Shown here: piece after piece, positions 1 to 8,615 of the stretch
Numbering within the stretch: the stretch's first letter is position 1
How the letters are laid out: the number at the start of each line of letters is the position of its first letter
NCBI GenBank assembly: GCA_046294845.1
Contig: JBKBNU010000003.1
Span: forward strand, 1 to 57,192
Length of the DNA: 57,192 nucleotides
Reading direction: 5' to 3'
DNA from: Micavibrio_C sp046294845
GTDB taxonomy: Bacteria; Pseudomonadota; Alphaproteobacteria; Micavibrionales; Micavibrionaceae
Translations under genes and position numbers: made by a program
Notes under the pieces: generated by a model
What the model saw: only the letters and a program-made list of their open reading frames with translations
The model's database searches: none
Told to the model about the DNA's origin: nothing

Positions 1-121
1 GCGCGGAAGATGGGGATACCGGCGCGGGAGCGCGTCAGCGACCCGAAGGGGGTTCTTGAAAAAGGGCCCGAAGGGGGCCTTCTTATGCGTGAAGGATCGT
101 GACCCGTATGGGCCGAAACCC
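1..121. repeat. Terminal overlap of circular contig (left copy)
   Basis: Bases 1-121 are identical to bases 57072-57192. An exact overlap at both ends is what an assembler leaves on a closed circle, so positions 57071 and 1 are adjacent and the unit length is about 57,071 bp. The stretch is non-coding and lies inside the long leader between the ParB gene and the AbiE operon. Confidence 0.95.
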
Positions 122-208
122 GATCTTCGCGGGGTTCGGTGGAGCTTGGCGAGCAATTGTGAGCCTAGCGGAATAGAGCCTGGTTGCGCAGGTAACGGCG
201 CGGCACGT
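87..208. ncRNA. Structured element, family C, copy 1
   Basis: This stretch is near identical to 51031-51155 over its first 65 bases, then differs in a patterned way. A distal hairpin pairs 183-189 with 198-204 (GTTGCGC with GCGCGGC, two wobble pairs). In the other copy the same hairpin is GTCGGGCC with GGCCCGAC, so pairing is kept while bases change. The outer bases GCGTG (87-91) can pair with CACGT (204-208), sharing base 204 with the hairpin. It lies between the ParB gene and the AbiE operon; the transcribed strand is unknown. It could be a small RNA, a leader or a DNA-level cruciform site. Confidence 0.5.
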
Positions 209-313
209 CCAAGGTCAAGTTTACAGGAGCTGTATTTCTTATTATTAGATAGTAATAATATATATATAAACTACTGATAAATAATGAATATTATCTAATA
301 ACTTGCCTTGTTT

Positions 314-412
314 TGTAAGATTTTCATAGCATATTTTATTACAGAATCAAGCGCTGTTGAACGGCGAAAACGAGTATTTGAATGTAAGATTTTTATATGT
401 TATAATCTTACA
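314..412 (+). promoter_or_regulatory. Triple operator-like motif of the AbiE operon
   Basis: The 9-mer TGTAAGATT occurs at 314-322 and 383-391 in direct orientation and at 404-412 as its reverse complement AATCTTACA. The last two copies form an inverted repeat straddling the -10 box. AbiEi antitoxins are known to repress their own operon by binding inverted repeats in the promoter, so these are the probable AbiEi sites (inference). Confidence 0.65.
378..406 (+). promoter_or_regulatory. Sigma-70-like promoter of abiEi-abiEii
   Basis: TTGAAT at 378-383 and TATAAT at 401-406 are separated by exactly 17 bases. The -10 box lies between the arms of the operator inverted repeat. The ribosome site AAGGTG (416-421) and start codon (428) follow closely. 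Confidence 0.65.
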
Positions 413-427
413 TATAAGGTGATAAAA

Positions 428-1027
428 ATGATCTCTGTGGCACAGAAAATCACGAACAGAATCCGCCGCCAGGGGCGCGGCTGGACGTTCACGCCCAAGG
501 ATTTCCTTGATTTGGCGTCGCGGAGCAATATCGACACGACCTTGCATCGCTTGGCCGCGCAAGGCGTGATCAAGCATTACAGCCGCGGCCTGTATGTTTA
601 TCCCAAATTGCACCCCAAGCTGGGCACGCTGTCCCCGTCGCAGGATGCTGTCGCCAATGCGGTCGCAAGGGCAACCGGCGACCGCATCTGGCCGACCGGA
701 GCGACGGCGGCCAATACCTTGGGCCTGACCACGCAAGTCCCGGCACGCCCGGCTTATATGACCACGGGGCGGCCTAAAACCATTCGGATTCACGACAAAC
801 TGACGATTCAACTTCGCAAGGCCACGCTGCCAAGAACACTGACACATTACATGGCGTATATGGCGCTGCAGGCGCTTGATAATTTGGGGCCGAGGATCGT
901 TGACCAGAAGATGATCGACAAGGTGGCAAAAAGATTAACGCCGGACGACAAAAAGGATATACAACAGAATCTGCGCTATATCAGAAATCCTTGGCTGGTC
1001 GATATCGCGCGTCAGCTTACCGTCTAG
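428..1027 (+). CDS. abiEi: AbiEi-type antitoxin (type IV toxin-antitoxin, DUF6088-like)
   Basis: A 199-residue protein with an N-terminal winged-helix region (about residues 8-55, ending in a RGLY-type wing) and a C-terminal antitoxin domain. The ATG at 428 is preferred over the upstream frame opening at 308 because AAGGTG precedes it and the promoter lies between the two starts. AbiEi proteins neutralise the partner toxin and repress the operon. The AbiEii gene begins 7 bases downstream. The protein probably stabilises the plasmid and may also act against phage. The call rests on fold-level similarity and on the toxin next door. Confidence 0.85.
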   Translation: MISVAQKITNRIRRQGRGWTFTPKDFLDLASRSNIDTTLHRLAAQGVIKHYSRGLYVYPKLHPKLGTLSPSQDAVANAVARATGDRIWPTGATAANTLGLTTQVPARPAYMTTGRPKTIRIHDKLTIQLRKATLPRTLTHYMAYMALQALDNLGPRIVDQKMIDKVAKRLTPDDKKDIQQNLRYIRNPWLVDIARQLTV

Positions 1028-1034
1028 GAAACAT

Positions 1035-2057
1035 ATGAATACTCTCAAGCCGAATGACCTTGCCACTTATGTGGGTGAAACCAACGAACGAACGGGCCTG
1101 ACGCGCGCGATCGTAGAGAAGGATTACTGGGTCGTCTGGGCGCTCGAACTCCTGTTTTCAGGGCCGTATGCCGATTTACTGACCTTCAAAGGCGGCACCT
1201 CGCTGTCCAAAGCATACAAAGTGATCGAGCGGTTTTCCGAAGACGTTGATCTAACCATCGACCGCAGCCTGATCGCCCTTGATCCGGCAAAATCTCTGGA
1301 AGCACCTGATCTTGGCACGGCGCAACGGACGAAAAGAAACAAGGCTTTCGATGATAAGACAGCTGATTTTATCATCCGAGAATTCGCGCCCTGGCTCGAT
1401 GCCGAAATCCAAAAACACTTGGCGGGCAGGGCAGGGGACACGGTGCCAGCACTGCGCTTTGATGAAGAAGATCCGCTGAACCTATTTTTTGATTACCCGC
1501 GCGATCCAGGTGCAGCAGTTGATAGCTATATCAAACCGTTCGTCCGGCTTGAACTCGGTGCGCGCGGGGATCGTTCACCCCAAACGCAGAAAGCCGTCAA
1601 ATCATACATTGAGGAAGAATTCCCGGATGCTTTCGCTGGCAAAGCACCCGTTCCTTTAAACGTACTGGCGATTGAGCGCACCTTCTGGGAAAAAGCGACC
1701 ATTCTTCACTCTGTCTGCTGCCGACCGGACGACAAACCGCCGCGGGATCGTTTCTCACGCCATTATTACGATGTTCATCATCTGGTTCAGGACGCAGATC
1801 TGGTCGAGCGTATGATCGCAGATACGGAGTTGCTGGAAACCATCGTCGAAAACAAGCGCGCCTATTTCTTCGAAAGCTGGAACTGGTATCCGACAGCGAA
1901 ACGGGGAAGTTTCCGGCTTGTGCCCTCGGCACAGCGCCAGAAAGAATTGGCCGAAGATTATCAAGCCATGCAGGATATGATCCTCGGCGACAAACCCCCA
2001 TTTTCTGAAATTATGGATACGCTAAAACGCTTGGAGAAAAGGATAAACGATACATGA
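1035..2057 (+). CDS. abiEii: AbiEii-type nucleotidyltransferase toxin
   Basis: A 340-residue protein with the nucleotidyltransferase signature of the AbiEii/AbiGii family: GGTSLSK at residues 53-59 followed by SEDVDL at 68-73, which supplies the metal-binding acidic residues. A later FWEKATIL segment (about 217-224) is also typical. Family toxins transfer nucleotides, with tRNA acceptor ends reported as targets for relatives, and so stop translation. The gene follows the antitoxin by 7 bases and overlaps the next gene by 4 (ATGA), so all three are probably translated together. Length is normal and no key residue is missing. Confidence 0.88.
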   Translation: MNTLKPNDLATYVGETNERTGLTRAIVEKDYWVVWALELLFSGPYADLLTFKGGTSLSKAYKVIERFSEDVDLTIDRSLIALDPAKSLEAPDLGTAQRTKRNKAFDDKTADFIIREFAPWLDAEIQKHLAGRAGDTVPALRFDEEDPLNLFFDYPRDPGAAVDSYIKPFVRLELGARGDRSPQTQKAVKSYIEEEFPDAFAGKAPVPLNVLAIERTFWEKATILHSVCCRPDDKPPRDRFSRHYYDVHHLVQDADLVERMIADTELLETIVENKRAYFFESWNWYPTAKRGSFRLVPSAQRQKELAEDYQAMQDMILGDKPPFSEIMDTLKRLEKRINDT

Positions 2058-2302
2058 GCGAGCAGAACGTCTTTGATTTTCATAGTTTGAAGCATATTGA
2101 CCGCCTGACAGAACTCGTTGGGGGACTGGATGAATGCAAACATCTTGGTTTCATTTTTGTCGACGAAAAGGGAATCCAGAGCATTTCGATGTCGGGCATG
2201 GGCTATCTTCTTTATGTCGTTGCTAGAGACGTAACAACCCTTGCGGAAGCATTCGCCGCCGGCAGGATTGCTGCCTTTGAGGAAACTGAACTGCAAAAAT
2301 AA
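2054..2302 (+). CDS. Unknown 82-aa protein, third gene of the AbiE operon
   Basis: I do not recognise this 82-residue protein. It has no clear membrane segment or signal peptide and is mixed charged and hydrophobic, compatible with a small soluble domain. Its ATG overlaps the stop of the AbiEii gene (ATGA), strong evidence of translational coupling and of a real gene. AbiE systems are normally two genes, so a coupled third member could modulate the toxin or simply be co-transcribed plasmid cargo. It ends about 95 bases before the convergent nuclease gene. Confidence 0.65.
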   Translation: MSEQNVFDFHSLKHIDRLTELVGGLDECKHLGFIFVDEKGIQSISMSGMGYLLYVVARDVTTLAEAFAAGRIAAFEETELQK

Positions 2303-2397
2303 CCAAATTCATATCGTCTCTCGCCGCGCTGCCCGTCACCTTGACCGCATTTTCAGACGCAACAGCATCACAAACGGCCATATTATCGAAAAAATAA

Positions 2398-2886
2398 TCA
2401 GCGGGGATGCGCGTTTCGCCAGTCCTTGGGGTTTTGAAACTCCCCGGCCCAAAATCCACGCTGCGCTTTTTTCGCCTGCGCTTCATCTTTAGCGTAGAAT
2501 CCTTTGCTGAAGAACAGGTAATCAACGGCCCAGCCTGCCGAAACCATCAGCTGGCCGAGGTCTTTCCCTTTCACAAAACATTGCGCGACTTTGCGGGTTT
2601 CTCTGGGAGCTTTTGGCTTTTCCTGACATTCAAGAGACCCTGGATCAATCAAGGCCTGCAGGTATGCGCGGGAAACAGAACCACAGCTGTAGGACACTCC
2701 CTGCACGGAGCAAGATTGCTTCGCTTCCACAGCATCGATCCCCCAAAGCCGGATCACTTCACCCGAAACCGAGAAAGTGTCGCCGTCAAAAACCCTGACC
2801 TCCTGACCCCAGGCCAAATTCAGGGCAGGGACCCCAAGGAAAAACAGCGTGAAAATTATGATCAGGCTGGTACAGTTACGCATCAT
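2398..2886 (-). CDS. Exported thermonuclease-like (SNase family) protein
   Basis: A 162-residue protein with a hydrophobic N-terminal export segment (SLIIIFTLFFLGVPAL) followed by a staphylococcal-nuclease-like OB fold: VFDGDTF near the start of the mature part, RLWGIDAVE next, and a C-terminal RGFWAG motif. Four or more cysteines suggest disulphides outside the cytoplasm. The ATG at 2886 is chosen because GGGGAG lies 8-13 bases upstream; a GTG at 2901 is possible. It overlaps the end of repC by 11 bases. Similar nucleases are frequent on conjugative plasmids; their role in transfer is unclear. Confidence 0.8.
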   Translation of the reverse strand: MMRNCTSLIIIFTLFFLGVPALNLAWGQEVRVFDGDTFSVSGEVIRLWGIDAVEAKQSCSVQGVSYSCGSVSRAYLQALIDPGSLECQEKPKAPRETRKVAQCFVKGKDLGQLMVSAGWAVDYLFFSKGFYAKDEAQAKKAQRGFWAGEFQNPKDWRNAHPR

Positions 2887-4237
2887 GTTTACGCTCCCCA
2901 CGTTTCAGCAATCCAAAGACAGACCTGTGAAGTTTCAGCTCGCCCCTTTTGGCGCGCGCCGTCATTTCACGCAAGTATCCGCCCGGATTTCTGATCTGGT
3001 GCTCCGGATCTTGAATTTTCTGGTCGATAATCATCACGCAGATCGCGGCGCCGTTCCGCCCCAGAACACTGCAGGCTTCCGCCCACGCAGATTTATGGAT
3101 TCCCAGAATGGGCAGGATGGAATGCGCTGCCTCGACGATTTCAGCAAAGTCCTGAGAGCGTCCACGCTGTGGAAGATAGGCTTTAAATCGGTCAGAAGCC
3201 GCATAAAGCAGTTGCTTCATCGTGATTTTGCCGATTTCTTCAGCAATCTCCGCCTCGTCCTTACATTCCTCGATGTTTCCAGGAGCTGGATCTTTGGTCT
3301 CACCCTCAGGAGGTTCGATTACGCTTCTCCCGGAAGCCCCCTTGTCTTCTGGACTACTAAGGTTTGATTTATCAAATTGATTTTGTTTTGTAGAGTATAT
3401 GTGGGCGTCAGTAATGTCGTCCATGGATGACGTTTCTTTAGAAAGTTGAATACTTACCCCTGCAGAAGAAACCTGCTGCTCAGATGCGATTTCAACATCG
3501 AGACGACGATTTTCTGCCGTCTGTACAGCTTGGAGAAGGGTGCTGTGCAGATCCTTGTGGGCCTGCAACATGATATGCAGGTCACTTAAGGACATGTAGG
3601 TGCGGATCGAGACGGCAATCCCCTCATAGTTCTGTTCCATCTCAAATCTGAGCTTGTCGAGCGTAGGGTAGCCTTCCGCCTCGCTGATCAGGCCGTTGAT
3701 CTGCCGGCGATACCAGGAAATTTGTCTCTTGGTTTCCATCCAGGCGGCATCGAGGCGCTGCTTTTCGATCAGTTTGGTTTCAAGGGCTGCGCGCAAAGCG
3801 GCAAGGGGGGTTAGATCGACCCCGAACGCATGCATGATCTGGCCGTCTTCGTCCCGCACGCCGTAGCGCCGGTGATTACCGGAGTCGTTCCAGGTCAGGG
3901 CGCCGATCATAAACAGGTCTTTTTCCAGCCGTTGAATCTGCCGTTCCGAAACCCCAAAATGGAGGGCTGTCTTGGAGAGGGCCTGATAAACGATCGGCTG
4001 GCCATTGGCAACCCAATCGCAATCGCGGGTAAAGAGGATGTAATATTCCAGAAGCTGGACCATTTTGGCGCTGAACCCGGCAAACGGCCCGGCGTGCTTG
4101 ACCAGCTTGAGCAGATCAAAGCGGGTTACGCCCTTGGGCAACCCCTCAAATTCACTGATAAACTGGGCTGCCCCCCTAAATTTGGGTGAGTTTACCCGCC
4201 CGCCAACCGGCGGTTCATAAAAACTGACGTTTTCCAT
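2876..4237 (-). CDS. repC: Plasmid replication initiator RepC
   Basis: A protein of about 453 residues. The N-terminal half (from GVTRFDLLKLVKHAG through the FGVSERQIQRLEKDL helix-turn-helix) matches the RepC initiators of alphaproteobacterial repABC plasmids, followed by a long helical region and a C-terminal domain ending in PGGYLREMTARAKRGEL, also RepC-like. The ATG at 4237 (MENVSFYEPP) is preferred; an in-frame GTG at 4297 sits inside a hairpin-rich leader. Unusually, no repA or repB lies upstream. The plasmid's ParA and ParB genes are 5-10 kb away on the circle and are not of the RepA/RepB type. RepC binds the origin, in relatives often within its own gene, and sets copy number. Confidence 0.88.
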   Translation of the reverse strand: MENVSFYEPPVGGRVNSPKFRGAAQFISEFEGLPKGVTRFDLLKLVKHAGPFAGFSAKMVQLLEYYILFTRDCDWVANGQPIVYQALSKTALHFGVSERQIQRLEKDLFMIGALTWNDSGNHRRYGVRDEDGQIMHAFGVDLTPLAALRAALETKLIEKQRLDAAWMETKRQISWYRRQINGLISEAEGYPTLDKLRFEMEQNYEGIAVSIRTYMSLSDLHIMLQAHKDLHSTLLQAVQTAENRRLDVEIASEQQVSSAGVSIQLSKETSSMDDITDAHIYSTKQNQFDKSNLSSPEDKGASGRSVIEPPEGETKDPAPGNIEECKDEAEIAEEIGKITMKQLLYAASDRFKAYLPQRGRSQDFAEIVEAAHSILPILGIHKSAWAEACSVLGRNGAAICVMIIDQKIQDPEHQIRNPGGYLREMTARAKRGELKLHRSVFGLLKRGERKHDA

Positions 4238-4263
4238 GGTTAATTCGCTTATCCAGGCCCTTA

Positions 4264-4318
4264 AATCAGGCAATAAAAAAACGTCACGAAAAATCACTTT
4301 TTCGCTTGATGCCTGATT
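4264..4318 (-). promoter_or_regulatory. Nested inverted repeats in the repC leader
   Basis: AATCAGGCA (4264-4272) pairs with TGCCTGATT (4310-4318), enclosing a tight hairpin CGAAAAA-TCAC-TTTTTCG (4287-4304). On the minus strand the structure lies just upstream of the repC start. In repABC plasmids a counter-transcribed RNA controls repC at the corresponding place, so this may be a leader switch or the end of such an RNA (inference). Confidence 0.5.
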
Positions 4319-4915
4319 CGGTCTGCGGTATATTCAGAACTGTGAGATTTTGAATACCGCTTCTAAAGCAGCCGCAGCGTCAACTGCGGTTTTTGCTTTT
4401 TTAGGGTCTAGGTTTCAGCTCTCCTTTCTCTCTGGTGATTAATCTCGTTCAAATTGCCCGGAACGGGCTTGATCCAGACAGCCCCCACCCATGAACAGAG
4501 CAAAGACAGTCCGTAAGACAGACAATTGTACTGTAAGAACAACTGTCCGATGAAAAAGGTAACATACAGTTTTGTTATCCACAATCCGACTGTCCAAAAA
4601 ATGCCTTATACACAGCTATTTGGCAGGCAACTCCGAGTCGTTTGGACACTTATCCACAGAAGTGGTTGGATTCCGTAGAAGCTGAGACATCCCGTTGGAA
4701 TTTAGTGAGAGAGAATCGGTCAATCCTGATGATTCTCGAATCGGTCGGTGAACAGTTCTTCAGTATAACTGTATGGATGATCCTACAGGCCTATACAGTC
4801 GCAGATTCGAACACTCATTATACAATCTGCGTACGACATTTATACACCCCTTGCAAATCAGTGATTTTGCTGCAAAATTGTTCAACTGACTGTCCAATCA
4901 TACAAAGAGATACAT
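4319..4915. other. Candidate replication origin region (no gene)
   Basis: This non-coding stretch between repC and the next gene holds two perfect DnaA boxes (TTATCCACA at 4575-4583 and 4650-4658) and a one-mismatch box (TTATACACA at 4606-4614). It also has a repeated 10-mer GACTGTCCAA (4588-4597, 4888-4897), with related CTGTCC at 4543 and inverted GACAGTCC at 4505. Further signals are a direct repeat GAATCGGTC (4713-4721, 4738-4746) and an inverted repeat CGCAGATT/AATCTGCG (4800-4807/4824-4831). The cluster next to repC suggests oriV. An open frame across 4642-5010 has no ribosome site and overlaps the next gene, so it is not called. Confidence 0.55.
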
Positions 4916-5446
4916 ATGCAAGTTTCCCTTTCAGAAGCAGCAAAAATGGTGGGGATCACGAGATCCACTCTCTATGTCCATATAAGAGAGAAGGGCATTT
5001 CCGTAATTGATGCCAAAACCAAGCGGCCTAAAATTGATGTCTCGGAGCTGGTCCGCGTTTATGGAGACAAGGTAACGCCCTTGGATCAAATCACGGCATC
5101 CAGGGCCTCCAAAACCGCCGAAGGGGAGCAGAACCTGGCGACCGAAATGGCCGTTCTTCGGGAGCGTCTAAAAACAGCAGAGCTGGAACGGGAGAGGGAG
5201 AGAAGGCAACTCTCAGAGCAGATCGAGAATTTGCAGGAGCTGCTCAAGAAGGAACAGGAGGTCGTAGGCAAGGTGACGGCTCAGTTGACTGACCAGCGGA
5301 GCTCTGCGGAAAAACAATCCAGTAAAGAAGAAGAACAGGCAAAACGTTTTTCTGAGATTGAATCAACTGTTAAGACGCTTCTTGAATTACAGCAGAAGGG
5401 GGTGTCTTCAAAGTCCTGGTGGCGCTTTGGCAAAAGAGTTTCATAG
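4916..5446 (+). CDS. MerR/KfrA-like DNA-binding coiled-coil plasmid protein
   Basis: A 176-residue protein. Residues 1-45 form a helix-turn-helix (SLSEAAKMVGITRSTLYVHI), and a Glu/Gln/Lys-rich stretch from about 75 to 160 is a strong coiled-coil candidate. This layout resembles the small plasmid replication DNA-binding proteins found beside rep genes and, more loosely, KfrA. An AAGAGA ribosome site precedes the ATG. A GACTGTCCAA repeat lies 19 bases upstream of the start, with a second copy in the DnaA-box cluster, so autoregulation and origin binding are plausible. Exact function is not known. Confidence 0.65.
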   Translation: MQVSLSEAAKMVGITRSTLYVHIREKGISVIDAKTKRPKIDVSELVRVYGDKVTPLDQITASRASKTAEGEQNLATEMAVLRERLKTAELERERERRQLSEQIENLQELLKKEQEVVGKVTAQLTDQRSSAEKQSSKEEEQAKRFSEIESTVKTLLELQQKGVSSKSWWRFGKRVS

Positions 5447-5615
5447 CTGAAGCTAGCTGGCTCAAGTCCAACTCCCTCACCAACTTGTTCTGCACTGACC
5501 ATCAAGCCTGCATATGTTTGTTACAATCATTCTCTACAGACATAACATGCTCAATTATCCCATGGAAAGGCCGGAGCAACTTAGTATAACATCGTCTTAA
5601 TTACGGAGAAATATA

Positions 5616-8597
5616 ATGGCATGGAACAAAGAGCTAGGCTCAATTTGGAGACGTTGGGACTTGCATATCCATGCCTGGGATACCATTAAAAATAATGAGT
5701 TTGATGGTGATTGGGAAAAATATATCTCAAAAATTGAAACCGCTCCGAAAGAAATATCAGTCATAGGCTTCACGGACTATTTCCGAATTGAAGGCTATAA
5801 GAAACTGGCGGCGGAGAAGAAAGCTGGCCGCATGGCCAATATCGATATGATACTGCCGAATATTGAATTTCGCTTGCAAATAACCGTCGGAAGTTCAAAT
5901 AGGCTTATCAATATACATCTTCTGATAAATCCGGAAGATGACGAGCACATTAATAAAATAGAAGAGGCTTTAAGTCATCTAACAATAACAAACGATAGAC
6001 AACCTTATGCCTGTGATGACAGGGGTTTTATAAGTCTAGGAAAAGCAGTTTATGCGCGGGAACATAAACCTAGTCAGTATGATGACAGAACTTTTCTGTT
6101 GGAAGGTATATCAAAATTCTGTCCGTCTTTGGACGCATTCAGAACCTGGTATGACGGGCAAGCGTGGTTAAGGAAAAACTCTATAATTGTTGTGAGCAAT
6201 GGCTCTGACGATGGAGTGTCGGGTATTCCCCCTGAAAGCGATAGATCGGAAATCAGAAATGAAATTCTTCGGCTCTCTGATGCTATATTTTCAGGTAAGC
6301 CTAGTGACAGAGCTTATTATCTTGGTCAAAACGCTGATAAGCCTGAAGTGCTCGTTAGAAAGATTGGTGGTTTAAAGCCGTGTATTCACGGCTCAGACGC
6401 GCACAGATTTGACCGAATGTTCGAACCGGATGAACAAAGGTATTGCTGGATCAAAGCTGATCCTACCTTTGAAGGTTTAAAGCAGATTCTATTTGAGCCG
6501 GAAGAACGTGTTTTCATTGGAACTCAGCCACCAAACCAAAGATATCCAGATAAGGTTATTAAATCTCTTAAGCTGACAAGGACGCCTGCATGGTATCAGG
6601 CCAGTAAGATAGAGCTGAACCCCGGATATATTTCTATCATAGGAAACAAAGGCTCTGGGAAAACCGCTTTGGCCGACATGATTTCATATGCAACGCAATC
6701 TTGGAACGATGATAAAAGCTCTTTCATTAGAAAAGCGGCAAAGGAGTTTTCAGGCGTAGAAATAGAAATTGAATGGGCTGATGGCCACAAAAGCATAAAG
6801 ACAATTAACCCGAAGGAATATGCCGCAAAAGATGTTCAGGTTCGATACCTTTCGCAACAATTTGTTGAGAAGCTGTGCTCTGAAGACAGGCTCGGAGAAT
6901 CTTTACGTACAGAAATTGAAAAAGTTGTTTTCACGCATATTGATGAAACATTGAGACTGGGTGCGTCTGATTTTGCAGAGTTACGGAAGAAGAAAACAAG
7001 CAGCTCATTAACAAATAGACTGGATACAGGAAAATCCCTTCATTCAAACCTAGAGGAATACATCAGTTTGAACGCTGAAATTTTCTCAAGGGCTGAAAAG
7101 AATGAGAGAAGGGCACGACTGGAAGCCGATATAAAAGCCATCCAAAAAGATATGCCTAGAGAAGATCAGGCTGAACAGGATTTAACAAAGAAAATTACCG
7201 CGATCCGGGAGAAGGAAACCGAGATCATTCAAAAAATCTCGGACTTCAGAGTTTCAGTTGAGAAACTGCAAAAAGCTAAAGATAAGGTCGATAAATTCTC
7301 TATTAACTTAGAGGCAGCAACAGGCAGTTTGAAATCTGAGTTATCAGATTGTGGTGTTTCAGCTAAATCTATCGAAACCTTGCCTGCCTTTAAAAAGGAA
7401 CCGATTAGCAATGAACTTACGGCAAATATTAATAAACTTGAAGGTGATATAGCTGCGCTTATCGGCCCAAAGATAGAGCCTTCTTCTAATGAGAATGCTG
7501 CGTTGGAAAGCAATGTCCTTGACCTAGAAAAAGCAACCCTGAATCAAATTAAGCATCAGATTCAAACGCTCGAACTGAAAGAAACGCAAGATAACGAAAA
7601 GAGACAACGCATCAACAAATCTTTGAAGGATATCCAAGAGCTTCAGAAAAAAATTAAAACCATAGAAGATGAGATCAAGCGTATTGATACTGTCTCGATC
7701 AAAAAGCGAGACGAACTTTTTAAATTGGTCAATGATAATTACAAAGAGCTTTTTACCAGCCTTGAAGCTGAAGAAAAGCAACTGGAAAATCTATACGAAC
7801 CTTTGAAAGATAGGCTAAGCGGCGGCGCTTCCCACGAGAAGCGATTGACGTTCTATATCCAAAGAGATGTCGATCACAAGGCATGGTGTGAGAGAGGGTA
7901 CAGTATGTTTGATGCAAGAAAAATCAAGCAGACTGACTTAGGAACGCTTGAAGAATTCACTCAAAAAGTTGAAGAACGCTTATTAGAGGCATGGAAGAAC
8001 AACGACACAGCTACTATTTCTTCTGAGATTGAAAAATTCCTTCGGGCAATTGAGAAAAATGGGCCGATTGAGAATTTACTGAAAGGCTCTTACAGTTCTA
8101 AAGAGATTTATTTGTGGCTGTTCTCGGTGGATCATATCACCATGACCTACGGCATGAAGTACGATGGGATCAGCTTAGAGAAATTGTCTCCCGGTACAAA
8201 AGGCGTCATTCTTCTGATGCTTTATCTGGAAATGGACAAGTCTGATAATCGTCCGCTTATTGTGGACCAGCCTGAAGAAAATTTGGACAACCAATCTGTC
8301 TATGGAATTTTGACTACTTATTTCAGGGAAGCAAAGAAACGAAGACAGATCATTGTGATAACACATAACCCAAATCTTGTAGTTAATACCGACGCAGATC
8401 AAATAATTGTTGCTCAGTCCAAAGAAGATGAGAGTCTTGACGTTCGACCTATCACATACAAATCAGGCGCGATTGAAAATAACTTTGCAGCTGGACATAC
8501 AAATTATCCTGGCATTAGAGAGTTATGCTGCGATATTTTAGAAGGTGGAACGGAAGCCTTCTCTATGAGAGACAAACGGTACGCAAGTAAACATTGA
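5616..8597 (+). CDS. PHP-domain SMC-like ATPase (TrlF-like) defence protein
   Basis: A 993-residue protein. The N-terminus carries a PHP phosphoesterase-like domain: the paired histidines of DLHIH at 15-19, a GFTDYF strand, and HGSDAH near 258. It is followed by an ABC/SMC-type ATPase split by a long coiled coil: Walker A GNKGSGKT at about 343-350, coiled coil about 440-770, signature-like LSPGTKG near 862, and Walker B RPLIVDQPEENLDN around 878. Proteins of this layout are annotated as TrlF-family and linked to restriction. A GGAGA site precedes the ATG, and a restriction-methylation gene starts 18 bases after the stop, so the two form an operon. The likely role is DNA sensing coupled to nucleic acid cleavage (inference). 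Confidence 0.75.
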   Translation: MAWNKELGSIWRRWDLHIHAWDTIKNNEFDGDWEKYISKIETAPKEISVIGFTDYFRIEGYKKLAAEKKAGRMANIDMILPNIEFRLQITVGSSNRLINIHLLINPEDDEHINKIEEALSHLTITNDRQPYACDDRGFISLGKAVYAREHKPSQYDDRTFLLEGISKFCPSLDAFRTWYDGQAWLRKNSIIVVSNGSDDGVSGIPPESDRSEIRNEILRLSDAIFSGKPSDRAYYLGQNADKPEVLVRKIGGLKPCIHGSDAHRFDRMFEPDEQRYCWIKADPTFEGLKQILFEPEERVFIGTQPPNQRYPDKVIKSLKLTRTPAWYQASKIELNPGYISIIGNKGSGKTALADMISYATQSWNDDKSSFIRKAAKEFSGVEIEIEWADGHKSIKTINPKEYAAKDVQVRYLSQQFVEKLCSEDRLGESLRTEIEKVVFTHIDETLRLGASDFAELRKKKTSSSLTNRLDTGKSLHSNLEEYISLNAEIFSRAEKNERRARLEADIKAIQKDMPREDQAEQDLTKKITAIREKETEIIQKISDFRVSVEKLQKAKDKVDKFSINLEAATGSLKSELSDCGVSAKSIETLPAFKKEPISNELTANINKLEGDIAALIGPKIEPSSNENAALESNVLDLEKATLNQIKHQIQTLELKETQDNEKRQRINKSLKDIQELQKKIKTIEDEIKRIDTVSIKKRDELFKLVNDNYKELFTSLEAEEKQLENLYEPLKDRLSGGASHEKRLTFYIQRDVDHKAWCERGYSMFDARKIKQTDLGTLEEFTQKVEERLLEAWKNNDTATISSEIEKFLRAIEKNGPIENLLKGSYSSKEIYLWLFSVDHITMTYGMKYDGISLEKLSPGTKGVILLMLYLEMDKSDNRPLIVDQPEENLDNQSVYGILTTYFREAKKRRQIIVITHNPNLVVNTDADQIIVAQSKEDESLDVRPITYKSGAIENNFAAGHTNYPGIRELCCDILEGGTEAFSMRDKRYASKH

Positions 8598-8615
8598 TGA
8601 TTTGGTCACAGAATT

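Noticed and set aside
56..277. 73-codon frame at the left end of the contig
   Set aside because: It runs through the structured repeat elements and the contig overlap, has no ribosome site and no protein-like composition.
347..847. 166-codon frame opposite the AbiEi gene
   Set aside because: Antisense shadow; the plus-strand gene has promoter, operator and ribosome site.
4642..5010. 122-codon frame over the origin region
   Set aside because: It spans DnaA boxes and repeats and overlaps the well-supported helix-turn-helix gene in another frame; no ribosome site.
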